From positions 29,773,331 through 29,837,330 of the forward strand of contig NC_134888.1 of assembly GCF_041734735.1 (NCBI RefSeq): DNA of 64,000 nt, given 5' to 3'. The position numbers and the translations under genes are program-made. The notes below the pieces were generated by a model. The model was not told the DNA's origin. It saw nothing but the letters and a program-made list of their open reading frames with translations, and made no database searches. Of this stretch, positions 49,155-60,600 are shown one piece after another. How positions within the stretch are numbered: the first letter of the stretch is position 1; the number at the start of each line of letters is the position of its first letter. This DNA comes from Babylonia areolata. Lineage: Eukaryota > Mollusca > Gastropoda > Neogastropoda > Buccinidae.

Positions 49155-50418
49155 GCCATGTCAGGGCATTGTGTCCACATGTCTTTCATCAGCACTGATG
49201 GGGAGACAGGGGCAGTAACTACTGTCTGTAAGATTCACACGTCTTTCATCAGCACTGACTGGGAGACAGGGGCAGTAACTACTGTCTGTAAGATTCACAC
49301 GTCTTTCATCAGCACTTACTGGGAGACAGGGGCAGTAACTACTGTGCAGGATTCACACGTCTTTCATCAGCATTGACTGAGAGACAGGGGCAGTAACTAC
49401 TGTGCAGGATTCACATGTCTTTCATCAGCACTGACTTGGAGACAGGGGCAGTAACTACTGTCTGCAGGATTCACGTCTTTCATCAGCACTGACTTGGAGA
49501 CAGGGGCAATAACTACTGTCTGCAGGATTCACACGTCTTTCATCAGCACTTACTGGGAGACAGGGGCAATAACTACTGTCTGCAGGATTCACACGTCTTT
49601 CATCAGCACTTACTGGGAGACAGGGGCAATAACTACTGTCTGCAGGATTCACACGTCTTTCATCAGCACTTACTGGGAGACAGGGGCAATAACTACTGTC
49701 TGCAGGATTCACACGTCTTTCATCAGCACTTACTGGGAGACAGGGGCAATAACTACTGTCTGCAGGATTCACACGTCTTTCATCAGCATTGACTGAGAGA
49801 CAGGGGCAGTAACTACTGTCTGCAGGATTCACACGCCTTTCATCAGCACTGACTGAGAGACAGGGGCAGTAACTACTGTGCAGGATTCAGACGTCTTTCA
49901 TCAGCACTTACTGGGAGACAGGGGCAGTAACTACTGTGCAGGATTCACACGCCTTTCATCAGCACTGACTTGGAGACAGGGGCAGTAACTACTGTGCAGG
50001 ATTCACACGCCTTTCATCAGCACTTACTGGGAGACAGGGGCAGTAACTACTGTGCAGGATTCACACGCCTTTCATCAGCACTGACTTGGAGACGGGCAGT
50101 AACTACTGTGCAGGATTCAGACGTCTTTCATCAGCACTGACGGGGAGACAGGGGCAGTAACTACTGTGCAGGATTCACACGTCTTTCATCAGCACTTACT
50201 GGGAGACAGGGGCAGTAACTACTGTGCAGGATTCACACGTCTTTCATCAGCATTGACTGAGAGACAGGGGCAGTAACTACTGTGCAGGATTCACACATCT
50301 TTCATCAGCATTGACTGGGAGACAGGGGCAGTAACTACTGTGCAGGATTCACACGTCTTTCATCAGCATTGACTGAGAGACAGGGGCAGTAACTACTGTG
50401 CAGGATTCACACGTCTTC
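49155..50418. repeat. 56/60-bp minisatellite in the intergenic region
   Basis: About 21 units containing CAGGATTCACACGTCTTTCA, TCAGCACTTACTGGGAGACA and GGGGCAATAACTACTGT. Five central units of 60 bp are nearly identical and stay open on both strands; outer units lack the CTG of CTGTCTG and are about 56 bp. Confidence 0.92.
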
Positions 50419-50424
50419 ACACTA

Positions 50425-50745
50425 CATTCACACATGTATGTAATTTTCACAAAGAATCACATTCACTCACATTACTCAACATTCACACATGAAATGTTCA
50501 CACCCACACAAATACATTCACACATGTAATGTTCACATTCACCTACACAACACAAAATTCATGATTCACACATGTAATGTTCACATTCACCCACACAACT
50601 CCATTCACACATGTATGTGATGTTCACATTCACCCACACAACACTAAATTGATGATTCACACATGTAATGTTCACATCCACAACGCAACATTCATATGTG
50701 TACATAATGTTCACATTCACCAACACAATTAAACTGACACAGGTA
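50425..50745. repeat. Degenerate tandem repeat ACATTCACACATGTAATGTT
   Basis: Eight or so units of 35-45 bp with CATTCACACATGTAATGTTC followed by ACATTCACC.ACACAA. Confidence 0.75.
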
Positions 50746-50839
50746 AACCATGAAGCAATTAACACACCACAGTGACCAAGACAGCAATTGATATCTTCTT
50801 GGTGTATGTACTCAAGTCAGGGGTCTGAGAGTGCATGTT

Positions 50840-53060
50840 CACAGCATGATTTCACATTGAGACAACAACATCAGTGTGGAGCAGTCTACGGTTTCACAAT
50901 GAGACAACATCAACAGTATGGAGCAGTCTATGGTTTCACATTGAGACAAAAACATCAGTGTGGAGCAGTCTACAGTTTCACATCGAGACAACATCAACAG
51001 TGTGGAGCAGTCTACAGTTTCACATCAAGACAACATCAACAGTGTGGAGCAGTCTATGGTTTCACATCGAGACAACATCAGTGTAGAGCAGTCTGCGGTT
51101 TCACATCGAGACAACATCAGTGTGGAGCAGTCTATGGTTTCACATCGAGACAACATCAACAGTGTGGAGCAGTCCACGGTTTCACATTGAGACAACATCA
51201 ACAGTGTGGAGCAGTCTATGGTTTCACATCGAGACAACATCAACAGTGTGGAGCAGTCTATGGTTTCACATCGAGACAACATCAGTGTAGAGCAGTCTGC
51301 GGTTTCACATCGAGACAACATCAGTGTGGAGCAGTCTATGGTTTCACATCGAGACAACATCAACAGTGTGGAGCAGTCCACGGTTTCACATTGAGACAAC
51401 AACATCAGTGTGGAGCAGTCCACGGTTTCACATTGAGACAACAACATCAGTGTGGAGCAGTCTATGACGACAATGACTGTGTAGAACAGTCTGTGGTTTC
51501 ACATCGAGACAATATCAACAGTGTGGAGCAGCCTATGGTTTCACAATGAGACAACAACATCAGTGTGGAGCAGTCTATGGTTTCACATCAAGACAACAAC
51601 ATCAGTGCGGAGCAGTCTATGAAGACAACAACATCAGTGTGGAACAGTCTATGGTTTCAGATTGGAATAACAACATCAGTGTGGAGCACCCTATGGTTTC
51701 ACATTAAGACAACAACATCTGTGTGGAGCAGTCTATGGTTTCACATTGAGACAACAACATCAGTGTGGAGCAGTCTATGGTTTCACATCAAGACAACAAC
51801 ATCAGTGTGCAGCAGTGTATGGTTTCACATTAAAACAACATCAGTATGGAGCAGTCTATCACTATATGGTTTCACATTAGGAAAACACCATCTGTGTGGA
51901 GCAGTCTATGGTTTCACATTGAGACAACAACATCTGTGTGGAGCAGTCTATGGTTTCACATTAAGACAACAACATCAGTGTGGAGCAGTCTATGGTTTCA
52001 CATTAAGACAACAACATCAGTGTGGAGCAGTCTATGAAGACAACAACATCAGTGTGGAACAGTCTATGGTTTCACATTGGGATAACAACATCAGTGTGGA
52101 GCAGTCTATGGTTTCACATTGAGACAACAACATCTGTGTGGAGCAGTCTATGGTTTCACATTGAGACAACAACATCTGTGTGGAGCAGTCTATGGTTTCA
52201 CATTAAGACAACAACATCAGTGTGGAGCACCCTATGGTTTCACATTAAGACAACAACATCTGTGTGGAGCAGTCTATGGTTTCACATTAAGACAACGACA
52301 TCAATATGGAGCAGTCTATGGTTTCACATTAAGACAACAACATCAGTGTGGAGCAGTCTATGAAGACAACAACATCAGTGTGGAGCAGTCTATGGTTTCA
52401 CATTAAGACAACGACATCAATATGGAGCAGTCTATGGTTTCACATTAAGACAACAACATCAGTGTGGAGCAGTCTATGGTTTCACATTGAGACAACAACA
52501 TCTGTGTGGAGCAGTCTATGGTTTCACATTGAGACAACAACATCTGTGTGGAGCAGTCTATGGTTTCACATTGAGACAACAACATCTGTGTGGAGCAGTC
52601 TATGGTTTCACATTAAGACAACAACATCAGTGTGGAGCAGTCTATGGTTTCACATTAAGACAACAACATCAGTGTGGAGCAGTCTATGAAGACAACAACA
52701 TCAGTGTGGAACAGTCTATGGTTTCACATTGGGATAACAACATCAGTGTGGAGCAGTCTATGGTTTCACATTAAGACAACGACATCAGTGTGGAGCAGTC
52801 TATGGTTTCACATTGAGACAACAACATCTGTGTGGAGCAGTCTATGGTTTCACATTGAGACAACAACATCTGTGTGGAGCAGTCTATGGTTTCACATTGA
52901 GACAACAACATCTGTGTGGAGCAGTCTATGGTTCAAATTAAAACGACATCAGTGTGGAGCTGTCTATGGTTCATATTAAAACGACATCAATGTGGAGCAG
53001 TCTATGGTTTCACATTAAGACAACAACATCAGTGTGGAGCAGTCTACAAGTCAACACAGC
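50840..53060. repeat. 42-bp satellite with higher-order structure
   Basis: About 52 monomers of GTCTATGGTTTCACATTGAG, ACAACAACATCTGTGTGGAG, CA. Positions 52026-53004 show a higher-order period of 326 bp: seven 42-bp monomers plus one 32-bp variant (GTCTATGAAGACAACAAC..). Because 42 is a multiple of three, long open frames run through it; they are not genes. Confidence 0.93.
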
Positions 53061-53369
53061 ACCTGTCTAGGAAACCAGGGTCCCAAGTTCGATTGAAAGA
53101 GACCAAGATTGTTACTTCCCATCCACTACAACCTTGGTGTTCTGGGTGAGAATCCAGCTAAGATGATAAATCAAGGTGACAGGTTCCATGCAAGCTTACA
53201 CTCAAGCCAAGTACAAAATAAATACCTCAGCAACAGAAGAAATTAATACTGACAAGAAACACATCTACATGCAATCTGAGAAACACAAGAGCTGCCCAAT
53301 TGTAGCAAGTGATCTCCCCTGGAGCAGCAGCCAAATTGCACACTGCAAACTGCTGTGCTTCAATCAGAA
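53061..53369. other. Intergenic sequence, 3' flank of the zinc-finger gene
   Basis: Unique sequence; no AATAAA on the minus strand that I could place with confidence. Confidence 0.45.
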
Positions 53370-53560
53370 TGCAGTGACATGTATACTGTGTGCCATGTGC
53401 CATCAGCACTCAAGAGTCAGGACACGTATACTGTGTGCCACATGCCATCAGCACTGTCAGGACATGTATACTGTGTGCTATGTGACATCAGCACTCAGGA
53501 CATGTATACTGTGTGCCACGCGCCATCAGCATTCACTGTCAGGACATACATGTGCCATCA
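53370..53560. repeat. Short minisatellite spanning the zinc-finger stop codon
   Basis: Four to five units of 36-45 bp with GTATACTGTGTGCCA.G.G, CCATCAGCACT and GTCAGGACA. The TGA stop and the last ten codons of exon D lie in the rightmost unit. Confidence 0.8.
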
Positions 53561-54688
53561 CCACTGACTCACCATCAACTACCATTAGCGGCATGACCTC
53601 ACTCACCACATCCCCACCCCCCACAACTTCCACCATCACCCCCTCTATCACTGACATCTGCCCCTCCTCCCCCACACCTTCCACCATCACCCCCTCCTCT
53701 ATCACCGACATCTCTCCAACCCCTTCACCTTCCTCCTCCATACACACAGATTGCCTTGAGGAGAACTGTGCAGGATAATCCAACAGAACCTCTGCTTTCT
53801 GGGAGACACTGGAGTCCACAGAGACAGCAGGGGAACAGTTGCCCACGACAACGGGCGATGCGTGAGGGCTGTCATGTTGCGTTGGTGTATCCATCAGCCC
53901 ATCCCACAATGCAACACAACCGGCAGCACTCACAGGGTCGGCCATGACTATGGCCCCGGGGTCAGAGGGCATGTACATGCCCACAGCAGAGAGATCACAA
54001 AGTGTGTGTGACGTGTCCGATGCAGAGAGGGCCTGGCTTGGTGTGAAGACGATCTTCTGCATGCCTCTCTTCTCTGTGTTGATGGTAACCACCGCTTGTC
54101 TCCCCTGTGTGACCCCGTGGACGTCAGGTGACAGAGCACTGGGCACAGGTTGTCTCCCCTGCTGTGTGACACTGTAGAGGTCAGATGACAGAGCACTGGG
54201 CATAGGGGTTGTGGAGGGAGTGACGCTGAGTGGTGCAGACTGCACTGTTTCCACCCTGTCAGCAGAACCAGCACTCACACCGGCAGCCGACAGACCAGCA
54301 GGTAGGGGGTGTGCCTGACTGAGGTGTGTGTGTAGGGCTGTGTCCAGGGCAAAGCTCAATGAGCACAGCGAGCAGCGGAAGGGGAGGTGGTCCTGGTGTC
54401 TCCTGGCCATGTGCAACAGCATCAGGAAGGCACGGCGCGGCCACACCCTGTGCTCACACCAGGGGCACTGGAGCTGGGTGGTTCTACCCGCCATGGGGCA
54501 GGGCGACAGGTGAGTCCTCAGGTGGGTGTTCATGGCGCTCAGCGTCCTCAGGCCCACGCCGCAAAAAATGCAGTGCACTGGCACCGGGCTGGGCCCGGTG
54601 TTACCACGGCGACGGTGACCATGGGGCTGGACGTGGTCAGTGAACTCCGTGGGCGGGCATCGCAGGGGGCCTCTGGACTTGGTCCGCC
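53526..54688 (-). CDS. Zinc-finger gene, terminal exon D (fingers 6-8 and C-terminal tail)
   Basis: Acceptor GTGTGTGCAG next to 54688 (minus strand); stop TGA at 53526-53528. It encodes WRTKSRGPLRCPPTEF, then fingers CIFCGVGLRTLSAMNTHLRT-H, CPWC with an x14 loop, and CSLCSLSFALDTALHTHLSQ-AH. A tail of about 260 residues follows, rich in Ser, Val, Glu and Gly, with an internal repeat (PSALSxDxxxVTQ x2) and an acidic/Val region (VIEGVMVEVVGGG). The last codons and the stop fall inside a minisatellite that continues into the 3' flank, so the C-terminus may vary between alleles. Confidence 0.85.
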
Positions 54689-57600
54689 CTGCACACACAC
54701 ATTGTGCTGTGGTCATCATGATATATAATGCTGAGCATCACACATTGTGCTGTTGTCATGATGATATATAACACTGGACATCACACATTGTGCTGTGATC
54801 ATGATGATATATAACACTGGACAGCACACATTGTGCTGTGGTCATCATGGTATATAACACTGGACATCACACACTGTGCTGTGGTCATGATGATATATAA
54901 CACTGGACAGCACACATTGTGCTGTGGTCATCATGGTATATAACACTGGACATCACACACTGTGCTGTGGTCATGATGATATATAACACTGGACATCACA
55001 CACTGTGCTGTGGTCATCATGGTATATAAAATTGGACAGCACACATTGTGCTGTGGTCATCATGGTATATAACACTGGACATCACACATTGTGCTGTGGT
55101 CATGATGATATATAACACTGGACATCACACACTGTGTGTGGTCATGATGATATATAACACTGGACATCACACACTGTGCTGTGGTCATCAAGGTATATAC
55201 CACCGGACATCATCCACCCTGTACATACATTGTGCTGTGGTCATCATGATATATAACATTAGACATCACACATTGTGCTGTGGTCATGACGATATATAAC
55301 ACTGGACATCACACACTGTTGTGAGGTCATGATGATATATAACACTGGACATCACACACTGTGCTGTGGTCATCATGGTATATAACACTGGACATCACAC
55401 ACTGTACTGTGGTCATGATGATATATAACACTGGACAACACACACTGTAGTGAGGTCATGATGATATATAACACTGGACATCACACATTGTGCTGTGGTC
55501 ATCATGATATATAACATTAGACATCACACATTGTGCTGTGGTCATGACGATATATAACACTGGACATCACACACTGTGCTGTAGTCATGATATATAACAT
55601 TGGACAACACACATTGTGCTGTGATCATCATGGTATATAACACTGGACATCACACACTGTGCTGTGGTCATGACGATATATAACACTGGACATCACACAT
55701 TGTGCTGTGGTCATGATGATATATAACACTGGACATCACACAGTGCGCTGTGGTCATCATGGTATATAACATTGGACATCACGCACATTGTGCTGTGGTC
55801 ATCATGGTATATAACAATGGACATCACACATTGTGCTGTGGTCATCATGATATATAAAACTGGACAACACACACTGTAGTGAGGTCATGATGATATATAA
55901 CATTGGACATCACACACTGTGCTGTGGTCATGACGATATATAACACTGGACATCACACACTGTGCTGTGGTCATGACGATATATAACACTGGACATCACA
56001 CACTGTGCTGTGGTCATGATGATATATAACACTGGACATCACACACTGTGCTGTGGTCATGATGATATATAACACTGGACATCACACACTGTGCTGTGGT
56101 CATGATGATATATAACACTGAACATCACACATTGTGCTGTGGTCATGATGATATATAACACTGAACATCACAAATTGTAATGTGGTCATGATGATATATA
56201 ACACTGAACATCACAAACTGTAATGTGGTCATGATGATATATAACACTGAACATCACAAACTGTAATGTGGTCATGATGATATATAACACTGAACATCAC
56301 AAACTGTAATGTGATCATGATGATATATAACACTGGACGCCACACAGTGTGCTGTGATCATGATGATATATAACATTGGACATCACACAGTGTGCTGTGG
56401 TCATCATGGTATATAACATTGGACATCACACACTGTGCTGTGGTCATGATGATATATAACACTGGACATCACACATTGTGCTGTAGTCATGATGATATAT
56501 AACACTGGACATCACACATTGTGCTGTGGTCATGATGATATGTAACACTGGACATCACACACTGTGCTGTGGTCATGATGATATATAACACTGGACATCA
56601 CACACTGTAGTGAGGTCATGATCATATATAACACTGGACATCACACACTGTGCTGTGGTCATGATGATATGACATATATAACACTGAACATCACAAATTG
56701 TACTGTGGTCATGATGATACAGAACACTGGACATCACACATTGTGCTGTGGTCATGATGATATATAACACTGAACATCACAAATTGTAATGTGGTCATGA
56801 TGATATATAACACTGAACATCACAAACTGTAATGTAATCATGATGATATATAACACTGGACATCACACATTGTGCTGTGGTCATGATGATACAGAACACT
56901 GGACATCACACATTGTGCTGTGGTCATGATAAATAACACTGGACATCACACACTGTAGTGTGATCATGATGATATATAACACTGGACATCACACAGTGTG
57001 CTGTGGTCATGACGATATATAACACTGGACATCACACATTGTGCTGTGGTCATGATGATATATAACACTGGACATCACACATTGTGCTGTGGTCATGATG
57101 ATATATAACACTGGACATCACACATTGTGCTGTGGTCATCATGGTATATAACATTGGACATCACACAATGTGCTGTGGTCATGATGATATATAATACTGG
57201 ACAACACACACTGTAGTGTGGTCATGATGATATATAACACTGGACATCACACACATTGTGCTGTGGTCATCATGATATATAACATTGGCACTAAATGACA
57301 TTATAAGCCTAGAGCTATCTTAAATGACCTTTCCACTCTCCACTGCGATCAATAAATGCTGAGCGTGTTGCTGTGCTCATGAGCAGAAGTATTTTCCAGG
57401 TGAGTGGTTCACGTGAACAGTGCGTGTCAACAATCACGTCTGACCCAGTTTCTTCTCAGTTACAAGGCTGATAACAGATTTAGATGAATGGGCCTGATTG
57501 GGGCTATATAATGTTCTGAATTCAGACAGTTTTAAACTCTTTGTGCTTTCCAGGATTTGTTTACAAGTCATAAGTGTGTGCAAATTTCAAACAAAAATTA

Positions 57601-60600
57601 TGGATACTTTCATCATCTCTCTGGATGATGGCATAAGAAGGGTAGGCAGAAGTTTTGTATTTCGTCCCCAACTAACTCGTTATGTTTCTGACTAGTTTGG
57701 ATATATTTCCAGTTCAAAACTTCTAGCATTGTATTTTTTTGGCGATTTTATTTCTTACCCATACAAATGGGCCGTCTGTAGGGAAAATCAGGGGAGTGAA
57801 CTCACAATACTGAGTGAGGTTGTTTTTTTTAAGTTCTAAAAATAAAAACTTCAAAAATTTTCAAAATAAAACGAGGAGAAACACTTACGCAGTTTCTGAT
57901 TACTTTGACAAGCCGCACAACGTTGAACTAAATAAGTCACTGATGAGACAAAAACACCACTGGTCCTGTCATATGCTCTACTCTACCCATGTTTCATGAA
58001 GTATTGTTAAAATAAAAACAATACAAAAAAAATAGTGGATTAAAGTTAAAAACAGTACAGTTTTTGCTTAAAAACATCTGATAAAAGAAAGGAAGCGATA
58101 TCATGAAAGATGTCCAGTCTATGTAAGTCAATACAAATATCAACAAAAGAAAAAATTTTTTCGATGCACTGACTTGCTATAAATTATAACAGGTTCTCTC
58201 TGTGTGAGTGGGAAGTGTTTGTGCTTGCATGCAAGCAAGAGAGTGTGCACGCATGCATGCGTGTATACTGCAACTCCTTTTCACTGAGCACCACCAACGA
58301 CAGTAACTGTCCCTTACATTTGGGTGGTGTAGATGCAAGGGCGCGGGTGTTGTCAGTGTCCCCAGGTCTGTGACCACTTCTGTGTTCCTGCACACAGCAT
58401 GTCGCAACACCATCATGTCACTCTCTGAGCGTCCACTGGTCTTTATTCTAACAACAGTACACTTACCCTTCTTTGATCAAACTGATGTACCATAAGTTGT
58501 ACTTGAATGCATGTATAAATACATACATGTGTTACTTCAGTTAAAATACAACTTCATTATCTGTAAATTTACATAAAATTGTCTTTTGGCTCCTGTATAT
58601 ATATCTGCTTTATATATGTTTACATGTTTAATGTTAAAGTCATTCTATGAACATGACAATGAATCAAAATATGCATCAGAAAAGAAAATGGGGAAAATAG
58701 GATGGAGGACCCATTGAAAATAAAAGAAAGAAAGAAAAGAAGAGGATGTGGGGAATATGTCAGGTTGTAGGACCCAGAAAAAAACGGCATCACAATAACT
58801 GAAGTAATAAAATAAATGTTGACCAGGTAAGAAAACCATGTGTCATTTTCACTGAAATAAATTATGAAAAAGTAACATTGATTTCTTGCTGTACATTAAC
58901 TCATCACATTCATTTCTTGCTGTACATTAACTCATCTCATTCATTTCTTGTCGTACATTAACTCATCACATTCATTTCTTGCTGTACATTAACTCATCAC
59001 ATTCATTTCTTGCTGTACATTAACTCATCACATTCATTTCTTGCCGTACATTAACTCATCACATTCATTTCTTGCTGTACATTAACTCATCCACTCAGAT
59101 ATATACACAGCCAATCACCCCTCCCTCCCCTCTTTCACACATACACATGTATGTCAGTATACACTGGCAACAACAGCACAACAGCCATGCTACATATCAT
59201 GAAGAAAGTGTCAGGTTAATTAAACCCTCACAGGTTACTGTATATGCCACAAGCTCCCAGTCTGGGGGATGTGAAAAAGTCAATCTTTTTTATCATAGCT
59301 ATCATTGTCATAATTTATGTAGCACATGCCAAAGCGTTTCACATTAACACATCAGTCAGACACAGGCAAAACAAGAACACACACACCACACAGACAGACA
59401 GACAGACAGACGGACGCACCTGTTTATGACAGCGCAGGTGCTCCCTGGTGTGGAATGCGGCGTCACACAAACGACAGAGGAAGGGGCAGGCGGTGTTGTC
59501 TCCGTGCGCCACACTCATGTGTTTGGCGCGGGTGTCCTTGGTGACAAACACCAGGGGGCAGTGCGCACAGGGCACCACCTCACAGTCGTGCACCAGCGTG
59601 GCGTGAGCTCTCAGCTCGCTCTCCCTGTGGAAGTGGATCTGTCCACACCAGAGAAGGTTCCATTGCCGTTGGTCATTTCATTAACTGATCACAATAACTG
59701 GCTGACATTCTATTGCCACTGATCATTTCATTAACTTATCACAGTAACTGATGTTCTACTGCCATTGGTTTTTTCATTATCTATTCACAGTAATAGACTG
59801 ATGTTCTACTGTCACTGATGGTTTCATTAACAAACCACAATAACAGACTGACGTTATATTGCCGTTAATTATTTCATTAACTAATCACAGCAACTGGCTG
59901 GTGTTATATTGCTGTTGACTATTTCATTAAATAATCACAATAACTGACTGATGTTCTATTACAGTTTATTTCATTAAGTTATCACAAAAACTGGCTGATG
60001 TTCTACTGCAACTGATCACAGTTCATGAACTAATCACAGTAACTGGCTGGCTTCTTTATAAACTCACTTCATTTACTTTACCAGGATTCTTTTTCTTTTT
60101 TTCCTCATTAACCCCTTGAGCCCTGACCACTGCTTTACCGGTGGTAGAGAAAAATGACATAATGCCTAGCCACCGGTTGAGGGGTGCGTAAACACTTGTG
60201 TCATGTTTTGCTATTGGTTGACTTATATTGAAGAGCCAATCAGAAAAACTGCAATATTCTGATGTCAGCGAATGTAGTACCAACATGGCCGCGCCTTTTC
60301 ACTGTGTTTTGTGCATATGCTTTGGATAAAAAAGATTGATTTCTACCATGAAGCATGCAGAGTGTCAACCTGACACGCCTTCTCTGATCAACTGATTCTG
60401 CATGCTCAGATTCATTTTCAACATCACTATCTGTAGCAAAATCATCCGATTCTAATTCCACCTCACTATCAGAGTAATCATTGTCGTACTCTACTTCCGA
60501 TAAATCATCAAGCATATCAATTACTTGCTGTGTTGTGTACAGTTGTTTTCTCGCATGTTTTGTCCCTGATTTCTGCCCTGACGGGCCAGGTTGAGACTCT

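Noticed and set aside
50788-51549. Open frame of 253 residues with a 14-residue repeat
   Set aside because: It lies wholly in the 42-bp satellite; frame openness follows from the unit being a multiple of three. No splice, promoter or domain support.
53176-53778. Plus-strand Thr/Ser/Pro-rich frame of 200 residues
   Set aside because: Antisense to the zinc-finger tail and its 3' array; the minus-strand frame has real fingers and splice support.
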